DNA from: Verrucomicrobiota bacterium
Lineage (GTDB): Bacteria > Verrucomicrobiota > Verrucomicrobiia > Opitutales > Opitutaceae
Assembly (NCBI GenBank): GCA_023399155.1
Contig: JAEWQP010000010.1
Span: forward strand, 124,001-188,000
Reading direction: 5' to 3'
Length of the DNA stretch: 64,000 nt
Shown here: positions 50,302 to 58,461 of the stretch, piece by piece
Layout: every line of letters starts with the position of its first letter
Numbering within the stretch: position 1 is the first letter of the stretch
Position numbers and translations under genes: made by a program
The notes under the pieces: generated by a model
What the model saw: only the letters and a program-made list of their open reading frames with translations
Told to the model about the DNA's origin: nothing
Databases searched by the model: none

Positions 50302-51282
50302 CTAGAGGTGGCCGGGGGCCTCGAAGATCAGCTTGGCCAGCAGCCCCGTCCAGCACGACGGATCCACGCGGCGCGTCAGAGTCCGCACGAGGCGCAGTTC
50401 GCGTGCATCCTCGAAGGCGACCGCGACGCGGCCGGCCTCGGGCCGCTGCACCTGCGTGCAGCGTGCAAACTCCTCGGGGCTGAGATCGTGTCCCGCGAGT
50501 GCGAACGCGTCTCGAGTCTCCTCATACATCAGGGGGACGCCGAGGGCGGCCAGCGCATGGAGCGCCTCGGAGGCGTTCATGATCGGCGAGCCGGTGAGGA
50601 AGGCGTGGAAACGGTTCAGATCCTGGAGACGCACCTCGAGCTCGACCTGCGAGCAGAGATACTCGAGTCGACGCAGCGTGGTCGGGTCGACCGCGCGGTG
50701 GCGGGCCTCGTGCAGGAGCAGGAACTCGGGAAGCTCGGAACGGCGGCTTTGCGCGGTGCCGCGCGCGCGCAGGGCCGCGCGCTGCAGGGCGTGTCCGGCC
50801 TCATGGAAGATGGCGAAATCGGCCGCCACGGGCGCGAGACCGATGGTGTGCGAAAGCGATTCGTACTGGGCGACGAGCGTGCTCTGGAGATTCGGATCGG
50901 GCAGCGCGGTGAGCGTCGTCACGGCCGCCTCGTCCAGCAGCGCCGAGTAATCGGTCACGTACTCGAACGCCGCGCCGTGGCTTCGGCGCCATTGTTCCTT
51001 CGCGGCGAGGACCTCGGGGCTGATCGTACCGGGTCCGTAGGCGGCATCGACCACATCGATGTAGCTCACCGAGCCCGTCTGAAGCGCGCCATCCCGGAGG
51101 GCGGCGGCGCGATGACCATACTGCTCGAGCACGGCCACGAGGTCGCGGGTCGTGGCGGAATCGGCGCTGGCCGCCAAGGGCCGGGCGAGTCCGAGTCCGC
51201 ACGCGAGGCCGACCACAACAACAGCACAACGGACCAGGGACGGGCGGGTCCCGATGCGGTTCTGGTTGTGGGTGGCGCGCAT
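50302..51282 (-). CDS. Secreted protein with two HExxH motifs, family not recognised
   Basis: This 326-residue protein has a signal peptide (hydrophobic 17-33, cleavage near LAASA). Two zinc-protease-type motifs are visible: HEAGH (160-164) and HEARH (191-195). Between and after them the sequence is mainly helical, with Glu- and Arg-rich stretches (LRRLEYLCSQVELEVRLQDL). I cannot assign a family. A zinc metallopeptidase is possible, but the spacing of two HExxH motifs is unusual, and either may be fortuitous. ATG 51282 follows a GAAGAAAAG-type purine stretch. It is divergent from DUF3185. Confidence 0.6.
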   Translation of the reverse strand: MRATHNQNRIGTRPSLVRCAVVVVGLACGLGLARPLAASADSATTRDLVAVLEQYGHRAAALRDGALQTGSVSYIDVVDAAYGPGTISPEVLAAKEQWRRSHGAAFEYVTDYSALLDEAAVTTLTALPDPNLQSTLVAQYESLSHTIGLAPVAADFAIFHEAGHALQRAALRARGTAQSRRSELPEFLLLHEARHRAVDPTTLRRLEYLCSQVELEVRLQDLNRFHAFLTGSPIMNASEALHALAALGVPLMYEETRDAFALAGHDLSPEEFARCTQVQRPEAGRVAVAFEDARELRLVRTLTRRVDPSCWTGLLAKLIFEAPGHL

Positions 51283-51444
51283 GCGAATCTTTTCTTCGGC
51301 GGAAGGTCCTGCGGATGAAGGCGTTTTCCTGCCATTTCCGCGGGTCCCCGCCGTCGCGAAGAAATCGAATGCGACACGTGCGGCAGAACGAGTAAAAAAG
51401 AGGCCGGAATCGTGCAAAAATGCATAAAAGATCTGGATACAACG

Positions 51445-51455
51445 TGCAGCTTGCA
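51445..51455 (+). promoter_or_regulatory. TGCAA-type dyad (with a second, looser one at 51413-51424)
   Basis: TGCAGCTTGCA and, 32 bases earlier, TGCAAAAATGCA (one base longer) lie in the 368-base gap between the HExxH protein and DUF3185 genes. They are 119 and 150 bases before the sigma-54 site. No gene is seen in 51283-51650. Confidence 0.5.
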
Positions 51456-51573
51456 CGAATCGATGCCGCGATCCATGCGCGACCTTAGGGTGTGTGGGGG
51501 AGGGCGGCCGGCGGCGTCCGCGCATTGTCATGCTTGCGTGGAGACACGATCAACGGCGCGGTACCCCCGGGCG

Positions 51574-51588
51574 CGGCACGCATTGTGC
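51574..51588 (+). promoter_or_regulatory. Candidate sigma-54 promoter for DUF3185
   Basis: CGGCACGCATTGTGC has GG-N10-GC spacing and is very similar to the site before the SLC13 permease (CGGCACGCGACGTGC). The predicted +1 near 51600 gives a leader of about 51 bases. Confidence 0.6.
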
Positions 51589-51650
51589 GGCCGGGGGGTG
51601 CATGCGACCGGCGCTGTTGCCGGGCGAACCCAGTCCTGAAAGCCATTCCC

Positions 51651-51851
51651 ATGAACAAACCGCTCTCGATCGCTCTGCTTCTTGTCGGCGTCATCCTTCT
51701 CATCTGGGGCCTGCAGGCCTCGCAATCCGTGGCATCCGACGTATCCTCCGCGGTCACGGGCTCACCCACTGATCGCAGCATCTGGTTGATCGCCCTGGGC
51801 GTCATCGCGGCCGTGATCGGCGGCTTCGGCTTGTTGCGGCGCGCCCGCTGA
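51651..51851 (+). CDS. DUF3185 small membrane protein
   Basis: This 66-residue inner-membrane protein has two transmembrane helices (about 5-24 and 43-62) separated by a Ser/Thr-rich loop (QSVASDVSSAVTG), the DUF3185 pattern (LLVGVILLIWGLQAS). The function is unknown. No strong ribosome site is seen at ATG 51651. It is followed by a GC-rich hairpin. Confidence 0.88.
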   Translation: MNKPLSIALLLVGVILLIWGLQASQSVASDVSSAVTGSPTDRSIWLIALGVIAAVIGGFGLLRRAR

Positions 51852-51872
51852 GCGTGGGCGCGCGCACGTCCG

Positions 51873-51893
51873 GCACGCCCTGATCGGGCGTGC
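51873..51893 (+). terminator. Hairpin after DUF3185
   Basis: GCACGCCC-TGATC-GGGCGTGC is a perfect 8-bp stem with a 5-base loop 21 bases after the stop. There is no T-run, so termination would be inefficient or assisted. Confidence 0.45.
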
Positions 51894-52014
51894 AGGGCGC
51901 GATGCGAAGGCCGGCGCGATCGTGCAGGGAGCAGCTAGGCTGCGCCACACGGTCCGCCGGCCTTTGTGCGCAAGCTGCCCGTGGGGAAAGGCTTGCGCCC
52001 GGCCGGGCGCGCGA

Positions 52015-52029
52015 TGGCACCCGCTGTGC
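52015..52029 (+). promoter_or_regulatory. Candidate sigma-54 promoter ending at the CsbD-like ATG
   Basis: TGGCACCCGCTGTGC has correct spacing. The predicted +1 (about 52041) lies 2 bases before the ATG at 52043, exactly the geometry seen at 7262-7276. Confidence 0.45.
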
Positions 52030-52042
52030 GAGCGGCGCCCGC

Positions 52043-52249
52043 ATGCAAAGCTGCGACGCATGTTTACCCGAAGGATGGTGGCAGGCACGGGAGCGACTGC
52101 GCCGGAAGTTCGCCACGCTCTCGGACGACGACCTGAACCTGGTGCCCGGGCGGGAGGAATCGCTCCTTGAGGCGATCGCCCGCAAGACCGGGCGTACACG
52201 CCAGGAAGTGGTGGACGCTTTTGCCTCGGTGGGGCTGTTTCGCGCCTGA
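52043..52249 (+). CDS. CsbD-like small protein
   Basis: This 68-residue soluble protein has a core (RLRRKFATLSDDDLNLVPGREESLLEAIARKTG) that resembles CsbD general-stress proteins: the W..L..K...LTDDDL..i.G....L...I pattern. The first 10 residues contain two Cys and may not be native. ATG 52043 is the only in-frame ATG; a later CTG is the alternative. An SD is not seen. It is near DUF3185 and other stress genes. Confidence 0.65.
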   Translation: MQSCDACLPEGWWQARERLRRKFATLSDDDLNLVPGREESLLEAIARKTGRTRQEVVDAFASVGLFRA

Positions 52250-52394
52250 CGACCGTCGAGCCGGCCTTCCGTAGGAGAGGAGCGGATACACTCCGCGCAT
52301 GCCGCCAGCCCGGCTGGCGCGTTCTATCCGCCTCCCATGCGCGTCGGCCCTTTCGCTCCTGAATCCCCGCAGGCATCCCGGTCGCCCGCCCACA

Positions 52395-52405
52395 TGCAAA
52401 GTGCG
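52395..52405 (-). promoter_or_regulatory. TGCAA-type dyad before the exopolysaccharide genes
   Basis: TGCAAAGTGCG lies in the 678-base gap 52250-52927, which holds no supported gene, 181 bases before the sigma-54-like site at 52576. Confidence 0.35.
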
Positions 52406-52575
52406 ACTGTCGCCCGCGTGACAGGGTGCGTTTCGCAACTCCATGGCCGCACGGCCGCGCGGAGCGGCGGGTGGCGCGACCGCGGGAGTTTTCGGGTGTT
52501 GCCCGCGAACGACGCGGCACCATGGGCCATGTGGCCATGGGGCGATTTCCCGTTCGAGCCGCGGCGTGGGATGGC

Positions 52576-52590
52576 TGGCATAGCGGCTGC
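52576..52590 (+). promoter_or_regulatory. Candidate sigma-54 promoter, exopolysaccharide operon
   Basis: TGGCATAGCGGCTGC has GG-N10-GC spacing and TGGCAT instead of TGGCAC. The +1 would be about 52602, leaving a 326-base leader that includes the hairpin at 52794-52840. Confidence 0.35.
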
Positions 52591-52793
52591 GATGCACCAA
52601 GCGCGGATTTCCGATCCGCCGCGCTGAAAGCGCGAGAGAGTCTCAGGCACAGAACACCGCAAACGATGCACGCCCACAACCGCATGAACTCAGCCGCGAC
52701 CGCGGAAGCTCAAAAGGCTTCCCGCAGCGGATGCGACGAACGGCGCGCGGACATTGCGGTGTTAGGAGCCAGACACCGGAGCAGGGGAGGAAA

Positions 52794-52840
52794 GGTAGAA
52801 CCCGCCGGCCGGGCCGAATGCGACCGCGGCGGGTTCTACC
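52794..52840 (+). promoter_or_regulatory. Strong hairpin in the exopolysaccharide leader
   Basis: GGTAGAACCCGCC and GGCGGGTTCTACC are perfect 13-base arms around a 21-base loop, 88 bases before the glycosylphosphotransferase ATG. No T-run follows. It may be an operator, an RNA processing/stability element or an attenuator. Confidence 0.55.
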
Positions 52841-52927
52841 GCTGTCCGGCCCCGAGCCATGCTTTCTTGCGGAGATACCTCAAGCGCCACCCCCATACCG
52901 ATAACGACGTGGAACACGGGAATCCCC

Positions 52928-54466
52928 ATGGAAATAGCCTATGGCTCCGCCGACACCGCTCCCATCGACGGGACGGTCGACTTAACGCGCCGCGCTCAGC
53001 CGCGGAATCCTTCCGCCGCCGCGCCCCGCGTGGCACCCACCCCGCCTCAGGTGCGGGTGAAGGAACGCGCGTATCAACTGGCTGCGATTCTCTGGTGCGG
53101 TGACCTTATCGTCGCCCTCCTCGGCGTCGGCTTCGGCCTGTGGCTTCACGCCTGGCAGCAGGACCGCGATGTCACGCTGCTGAGCGCGATCAGCTCGCTG
53201 GATACGCGGAGCGTCGGCCTTCTCGCCGGCGGCAGCGTGCTGTTCTCGTGGATCATGGTCGCGCTGCGCACCTATGAGTCGGGCGACCTTCATCGCGTGC
53301 ACGTCTGGGCCACCAACCTGGTCAAGGCACTGGGGGTCTGGCTGGTGTGCACGCTCGCGCTGGTCGGGCTGTTCCCGGACCTGCTGGCGTCCGCGCCCGG
53401 CGGGCTCTTCTACGCGGTTGGCGCGCTGGGCCTCTTCGAGGCGGTCTGGCGGCTGCTGGCCTTCGTGCTCCTGCTTCAGCCCCGGGTGCGGCGCGCCGCC
53501 ACCCATCGCGTCATCATGGTCGGCTGGAATGACAAGGCCGCACAGCTGCGACAGGTGCTTCCGCAGGACGATGCGCAAATGGCGGAGGTGATCGGCTGCG
53601 TACCCACGCCGGAAGGACGTTTTTCCGTGCCGCCACCGCGCGACCTGCCGGTGCTCGGTGAATACGGCGACCTGGCCCGGGCCGCGCGCGAGTTTGGCGC
53701 CACCTCCATCCTCGTGGCCGATGTGTCCTGCCAGGCGCGGGAACTCGAGCGCCTGATTTCGCTGTGCCAGCGCGAGATGCTCGACTTTCAGATGGTGCCG
53801 GCCTTTTTCCCCGCGCTCGGCAGCGGGCTGCACGTCCGCCTCGTGCGCGGTGTGCCGTTGCTGGGCGTGTCGCGGCTGCCGCTCGATCGGTTGGTCAACC
53901 GCATCATGAAGCGCGCGATCGACATCGTGGGAGGCGCCGTGGGCTTCGTGCTCTCGGTGCCCGTGATCCTTTTCTTCGGGACACTCGTCTATCTGGAATC
54001 GCCGGGCCCGATACTCTACCGGCAGAAACGGACGAGCCGCAGCGGCAGGACGTTCTATATCTACAAGATCCGCAGCATGCGCATGGACGCCGAGGCCGCG
54101 ACCGGCGCCGTCTGGTGCACGGCGGATGACCCGCGCCGCTTGAAGATCGGCACGTTCATGCGCCGGTGCGACATCGACGAACTCCCGCAGTTCTGGAACG
54201 TGCTCGTCGGGGACATGAGTCTGGTGGGCCCGCGGCCCGAGCGTCCGGAACTGATCGAGCGCTTCAAGGAGGAGATTCCCAACTACAACGTGCGCCACGA
54301 GATCCGCGCCGGTCTCACCGGCTGGGCGCAGGTCCACGGCTATCGGGGCGACACCGATCTTCGCAAGCGGATCGAGCACGATCTTTACTACCTCGAGAAC
54401 TGGAACCCGGCCCTCGATCTCTACTGCGTCCTCGCGACCATCATTCGTCGGCGCGGCGGTCAGTAG
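52928..54466 (+). CDS. Polyprenyl glycosylphosphotransferase (exopolysaccharide priming)
   Basis: This 512-residue membrane enzyme transfers the first sugar phosphate to undecaprenyl phosphate to start exopolysaccharide repeat synthesis (WbaP/ExoY type). It has a cytoplasmic N-terminus (to about 45), four or five N-terminal transmembrane helices (about 50-185) and a nucleotide-binding-like domain (about 190-310). After a further membrane helix (about 335-365) comes the catalytic domain: KRAIDIVGGAVGF, ESPGPILYRQ, FYIYKIRSM, DELPQFWNVLVGDMSLVGPRPERPE and GLTGWAQVHGYRG. All hallmark motifs are intact. ATG 52928 follows GGGAA; an ATG at 52859 would add 23 unlikely residues. It is 38 bases upstream of an ExoV-like gene. 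Confidence 0.92.
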   Translation: MEIAYGSADTAPIDGTVDLTRRAQPRNPSAAAPRVAPTPPQVRVKERAYQLAAILWCGDLIVALLGVGFGLWLHAWQQDRDVTLLSAISSLDTRSVGLLAGGSVLFSWIMVALRTYESGDLHRVHVWATNLVKALGVWLVCTLALVGLFPDLLASAPGGLFYAVGALGLFEAVWRLLAFVLLLQPRVRRAATHRVIMVGWNDKAAQLRQVLPQDDAQMAEVIGCVPTPEGRFSVPPPRDLPVLGEYGDLARAAREFGATSILVADVSCQARELERLISLCQREMLDFQMVPAFFPALGSGLHVRLVRGVPLLGVSRLPLDRLVNRIMKRAIDIVGGAVGFVLSVPVILFFGTLVYLESPGPILYRQKRTSRSGRTFYIYKIRSMRMDAEAATGAVWCTADDPRRLKIGTFMRRCDIDELPQFWNVLVGDMSLVGPRPERPELIERFKEEIPNYNVRHEIRAGLTGWAQVHGYRGDTDLRKRIEHDLYYLENWNPALDLYCVLATIIRRRGGQ

Positions 54467-54504
54467 CGGCGGGCTGCCGCTCTCGCATCCGTCCTCCACC
54501 TCCC

Positions 54505-55395
54505 ATGAATCTCTATCCCCACCGGGTGCCCGAAGGCAGTGCGGGCGACGATTTCAACGTCGAATTCTGTCGGCGTCTGTTGCCCGATTTCGAGCGCATG
54601 CATCCCGACCAGTGGTTGCTTGGCTCGGGAGCGATCGTGGATCGGCGGCTGTTCACGCTCGTCGGCCCCAAGGTCGTCCTGGGTTCGGGCTACAACCCCG
54701 AGCAGCGCGTGCCGCGCTTTGGCCCGGACGTGGATTTTCGCGCCGTGCGCGGGCTGCTGAGCGCCGGCGCCCTGGGCTTGGAACCGCGCGATGCCGTGTG
54801 CGACCCAGGTTTCGTGGTGGCCGACTGGCTCGACGTGCAGGAATCGCCGTCGGGCGCGATCGGACTCGTCCCGCACGTGCGGTCGGAGATGAACACCGGG
54901 ATCGCGGCCGCCGCCGAGGCGGCCGGCCTCGAGGTGGTCAGCCCCCGACTGCCGTTTCTTGAGTTTCTCCGGCGCATCAGCCGTTGCGCGCGGATTTACT
55001 GCGAGTTCCCCGAGGCCGCGGTCTTTGCCGATGCGCTGCGCGTGCCCTGGGCCCGCGTGGTGGTTAGCGAGCGGCATGTCGGCGTCGGGCGAAATGCGGA
55101 GTTCCACTGGCGCGACGTGTTCTCGGTCCTGGGCGTGGATACGCGCGCGGTGAACAACAGCGCCGTGGCCAATTTCGGGCGCGCCGGGGTGACCCGCGCC
55201 GGCGGGCCGCGTTCCGATCAGCTCCTGGCTGAAAACCGGCTCGCCGCCGAGCTGTATCAGCAAAGCGCGGACGACCGCTTCCGGCTCTCTCCATCCGGCC
55301 GGCTGCACGAGCGACTCGGCGAGTTCCACGCGCGGATCGCCCGCCTGGCCGCATCGGAACCAGTTGCCGCCGGGGTTCACATGCAGCCGGTCTAG
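54505..55395 (+). CDS. ExoV-like polysaccharide pyruvyltransferase
   Basis: This 296-residue cytoplasmic protein resembles ExoV/polysaccharide pyruvyltransferases, which add ketal pyruvate to exopolysaccharide sugars. GDDFNVEFCRRLLPDF is the family start, QWLLGSGAIVDRR and VVLGSGYNPEQ match the first strands, RGLLSAGALGLEPRDAVCDPGFV fits the RGPLT..LG....v.DPA signature, and IGLVPHVRSEMN fits the next. The end (after about 240) is not conserved. A phosphoenolpyruvate donor is known for the family. It follows the priming glycosylphosphotransferase by 38 bases, so the pair is a small exopolysaccharide operon. No ribosome site is obvious at ATG 54505. Confidence 0.75.
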   Translation: MNLYPHRVPEGSAGDDFNVEFCRRLLPDFERMHPDQWLLGSGAIVDRRLFTLVGPKVVLGSGYNPEQRVPRFGPDVDFRAVRGLLSAGALGLEPRDAVCDPGFVVADWLDVQESPSGAIGLVPHVRSEMNTGIAAAAEAAGLEVVSPRLPFLEFLRRISRCARIYCEFPEAAVFADALRVPWARVVVSERHVGVGRNAEFHWRDVFSVLGVDTRAVNNSAVANFGRAGVTRAGGPRSDQLLAENRLAAELYQQSADDRFRLSPSGRLHERLGEFHARIARLAASEPVAAGVHMQPV

Positions 55396-55458
55396 CCGGC
55401 CCGGGCCCGGGCGGGCGCAGGCGGGGCGGCTCACCCGCCACGGACGCTGCCGATCGGA

Positions 55459-55950
55459 CTACGACGCTAAGGTCGAGGCGAGCTCAGTCACCCGGGAGGC
55501 CCTGGGTGCCATCTCGGACGGAAGGGCCTGGGCCATGATGGCCTGGCGGAACCCCAGCACGTTCTCGAGTTTCTGCTGGGCGATCAGCTGCATCACCCCC
55601 GTGTCGCCGGATGCCTGCCGCGCGGTCCGCTCATAGGCGGCGACCACGGCGCGGTGCAGCAGCGCACAGGCGGCGCGGACCACCCGTTCATCGCGCGCCT
55701 GCAGTGCGGCGCCGATCTCCGTCCACGCCCGCTGGTTCGTCCCCTCGGGCGAACGCAGGTCGGACTCGGGGAGCCACTCGCGCAGCTGCGCGAGGTGGCG
55801 GCGGTGCATGCGCGCAAGGTGGCGCTTCATCGCGCGGACGTTCTCCGGGACGGCTGAGGATGGGCCCGCGGTCAGCAAATCGTGGGAAAACCGGCACCAG
55901 GCGGCAAGTTCGGGCAGAGTGGAGGAGGCACGCGAGGAGGCTGTATTCAT
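55459..55950 (-). CDS. Helical protein of unknown function
   Basis: This 163-residue soluble protein is all alpha-helical, rich in Ala, Arg and Leu, with several His residues (MKRHLARMHRRHLAQLREWL). It contains no motif I recognise. The size and the helix count could suit a four-helix bundle. There is no signal peptide or membrane segment. The ATG at 55950 has no ribosome site; a second Met at residue 41 is an alternative. A sigma-54-like site ends 17 bases before this ATG and a dyad lies 100 bases upstream, so it shares the control signals of the stress genes. Confidence 0.55.
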   Translation of the reverse strand: MNTASSRASSTLPELAAWCRFSHDLLTAGPSSAVPENVRAMKRHLARMHRRHLAQLREWLPESDLRSPEGTNQRAWTEIGAALQARDERVVRAACALLHRAVVAAYERTARQASGDTGVMQLIAQQKLENVLGFRQAIMAQALPSEMAPRASRVTELASTLAS

Positions 55951-55966
55951 CGGGTGGCGACCATAT

Positions 55967-55981
55967 GCGATTTTCGTGCCG
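55967..55981 (-). promoter_or_regulatory. Candidate sigma-54 promoter for the helical protein
   Basis: Minus-strand CGGCACGAAAATCGC (then AT) has GG-N10-GC spacing. The predicted +1 near 55955 is only about 5 bases before the ATG, so either the start is further in or the message is leaderless. Confidence 0.5.
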
Positions 55982-56049
55982 TTTTTCGGCCTGTCGCGGG
56001 TCCCCGAGGGAAGAAAAATCCCGGTCGCTGCGGAAGCCTTCGGGGCACA

Positions 56050-56060
56050 TGCAAAACGCC
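56050..56060 (-). promoter_or_regulatory. TGCAA-type dyad
   Basis: TGCAAAACGCC lies 69 bases behind the sigma-54 site of the 163-residue protein gene. Confidence 0.45.
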
Positions 56061-56109
56061 AGCCCTTTCCCGGCCGGAGCAGGCGGCCTGCAGTCGCGCA
56101 AGCGATCCA

Positions 56110-57903
56110 TCAAGGGGCCTGATCGAGCGGCCAGTTCCACGGGACCAGCCAGAGCGCCAGCAGCAGGATCAGGACGGTGAGAGGCGCGCCGACGCGGAGG
56201 AAGTCGGCGAACTTGTAGCGGCCGGGCCCGTAGACGAGGAGGCAGGCCGGCTCGAGCGGCGTCAGAAACGAGCAGCTTGCGGCCACCGCCACCATCATGG
56301 CGAAGGTGCGCGGATTGAGCTCGAGCTGGTGGGCGGTGGCGATCGCCACGGGGATGATCACCGCGGCGGCAGCCTGGTTCGACATCGGCTGCGTGAGCAG
56401 GACGGTGAGAATGAAGAAACCCACGAGCACCCACCGCGCGTCCCAACCCTGCGCCAGTGCGACGACGCCGCCGGCGAGGTAGGCGGCCGCACCGGTCGCC
56501 TGCATGGCGGCACCGAGCGCGAGCATGCATGAGATCAGAATGACGACCCGCCATTCCACCTCGCGATACGCGTCGGCCGGCGTGATGCATCGTGTCACGA
56601 AGACCAGGAAGACGCCGAGGAAACCCGCCACGGCCAACGGCAGGATTCCGACCGTGGCCACGCCAAGCGCGCCCAGGAAGATGGCCGCGGCCCGCCAGGC
56701 GCTCGGGCGGTCAATCCGGGTTTCGGATACGGCACCCAGCGTCGCCACCACGTGCTCCTCCGCCAGCCCGGCGATCCGGCTGCGCCGTCCCTGGACGAGA
56801 AGCAGATCGCCCGCGCGCAGGAGCACGCGCGAGATCTTGCGCAGGAAGTTCCTGCCGTGCCGGTGCAGCCCGAGCACCTGCACGCCATAGCGGTCGCGAA
56901 AGTTGATCCCGCGCAGGCTCCGCCCGATCAGCGGTGAACCGGGCACGACGAGGGCCTCCGCGACGAGCGTTTCCTCGTCGGAGGCAATCACGTCCGGCAT
57001 CGTGACCTCGGGGCGAATCTCCACGCCGCCCAGGTCCTTCACCTTGAGGACTTCCTCGCGAGGCCCCTCCACGAGCAGGACGTCGCCGGCGCCGAGGCGA
57101 AGGCTCGGTGAGGGCAGCACATGGCGGTCGGGATGACGTGCCCGCACCACGCGCACGACGTTGAGATCGAGTTCCTGCCCGAGGCGAAACTCCCGCAATG
57201 TCGTTCCCACAAGTTTCGAGTCCGGCAGGATGATGAGCTCCGAGAGGTACGAACGCAGGCCGAAGTCTTCGATCGGCTCGCCACCCGCCCCACGATCCGG
57301 GATCATGTGACGCCCGGCGAACAGCAGGTAGAGCGCCCCGACCACGGCGATCGGCACGCCCACCGGCGCGAGCTCGAACATCCCGATCCGCTCGAGGCCG
57401 TAGTCGCGTATCAATCCGTCCACCACGAGGTTGGTCGACGTGCTGACGAGCGTGACTGAACTGGAGAGGATCGAGGCGAACGCGAGCGGGAGCAGCAGCT
57501 GGGACGATGGCACCTGCGCCTTTTGCGAGATGCCGAGCACCACGGGGATCATGAATGCCGCCGCCGCGGTGTTGCTGATGAAGGCGCTGAGCGTGGACGA
57601 CACGATCACGACCGCGGCGAGGAGAGTAAAGGGGCGCCTCCCCCCGAAGCGCAGGAGCGATCGGCCCACCAGTTCCACCATCCCCGTCTTCACCAGCGCC
57701 GCCGTCATCACCAGCAGGCTGAGGATCATGATCGTGGTGTCGCTGCCGAACCCGGAGAACGCCTGCGAGGCGGGAAGCAGCCCCGTGATCACGAGTGCGA
57801 GCAGGAGTCCGATGGCCACGACGTCGGCTGAGACCCATTCGAACGAGAAACAGACCAGGGCGACAAGCACCAGAATCAGCAGGAGCGCGATGGAGAAGGT
57901 CAT
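56110..57903 (-). CDS. SLC13/CitT-type permease with TrkA-C domains
   Basis: This is a 597-residue inner-membrane transporter of the SLC13/DASS type. Membrane helices at the N-terminus (about 1-185) are followed by two RCK/TrkA-C domains (about 205-290 and 295-375), then more helices (to about 595). GFGSDTTIMILSLLVMTAALVKTG and SNTAAAAFMIPV are in the first half. QPMSNQAAAAVIIPVAIA and LTPLEPACLLVYGPGRYKFADF, the second reentrant motif, are in the second. The substrate could be sulfate or a dicarboxylate. TrkA-C insertions suggest ligand control. A close sigma-54-like site lies 32-46 bases upstream. Confidence 0.9.
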   Translation of the reverse strand: MTFSIALLLILVLVALVCFSFEWVSADVVAIGLLLALVITGLLPASQAFSGFGSDTTIMILSLLVMTAALVKTGMVELVGRSLLRFGGRRPFTLLAAVVIVSSTLSAFISNTAAAAFMIPVVLGISQKAQVPSSQLLLPLAFASILSSSVTLVSTSTNLVVDGLIRDYGLERIGMFELAPVGVPIAVVGALYLLFAGRHMIPDRGAGGEPIEDFGLRSYLSELIILPDSKLVGTTLREFRLGQELDLNVVRVVRARHPDRHVLPSPSLRLGAGDVLLVEGPREEVLKVKDLGGVEIRPEVTMPDVIASDEETLVAEALVVPGSPLIGRSLRGINFRDRYGVQVLGLHRHGRNFLRKISRVLLRAGDLLLVQGRRSRIAGLAEEHVVATLGAVSETRIDRPSAWRAAAIFLGALGVATVGILPLAVAGFLGVFLVFVTRCITPADAYREVEWRVVILISCMLALGAAMQATGAAAYLAGGVVALAQGWDARWVLVGFFILTVLLTQPMSNQAAAAVIIPVAIATAHQLELNPRTFAMMVAVAASCSFLTPLEPACLLVYGPGRYKFADFLRVGAPLTVLILLLALWLVPWNWPLDQAP

Positions 57904-57934
57904 GGGCGCCGGGCAGGGGTGGCATCGGGGCGCC

Positions 57935-57949
57935 GCACGTCGCGTGCCG
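57935..57949 (-). promoter_or_regulatory. Candidate sigma-54 promoter for the SLC13 permease
   Basis: Minus-strand CGGCACGCGACGTGC has GG-N10-GC spacing and resembles the DUF3185 site. The predicted +1 near 57923 gives a 20-base leader. Confidence 0.55.
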
Positions 57950-58100
57950 CGGAAGGGAACTACGGGCGGACGAGCGGCACCGCCGGTCGCGGCCCGAGGG
58001 AGGAGCCGCCGAGGGGTTGCTCACAACGTATTCACAGCCGCGGGCGGCTTGCAGATGCGTCATGAGCCGCGCACTACGCCAGTTGGTCACGCCGATGCAG

Positions 58101-58111
58101 GGCGAATTGCA
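58101..58111 (+). promoter_or_regulatory. TGCAA-type dyad in the SLC13/DUF2231 gap
   Basis: GGCGAATTGCA carries the TTGCA half-site, preceded by TGCA four bases earlier. A looser TGCAGATGCG lies at 58050-58059. The remaining 57904-58461 gap has no supported gene. A weak sigma-54-like TGGCGAAACGGCAGC (58425-58439) precedes DUF2231. Confidence 0.4.
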
Positions 58112-58461
58112 ATGGACCACGGTCGTTTTTTGCGGAGTGCCCGGTATTCCGGGGGACGGAATGCCTGAGGATCGTCCGTGCGCGGCCGGTTCAGAGAATT
58201 GTTCACCGGGGGATTCGGCAATGGCGTCGGGCGATCCCGGCGCGCCTCGCTCGTGGCGCGAGCGCTCCTCCGTCGGGCGCGCAAGGCGGCGGGAGATTTC
58301 GCCTTGCCCTGCCGCGATCGCCTCAAGGCAGGCGCGCGGAGCCGTGCATCCATGATGCCGGGCTCCAAAGTTCATGACGCGCTCTAGGATTCCGGCCGGG
58401 GCGCAGCGTGGGATGGTCCTCTCGTGGCGAAACGGCAGCCGCGGGCGTAGACTCTGGGATC

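Noticed and set aside
51922..52170. Alternative frame with Cys-rich N-terminus over the CsbD-like gene
   Set aside because: It has no family resemblance; the 52043 frame carries the CsbD-like SDDDLN core.
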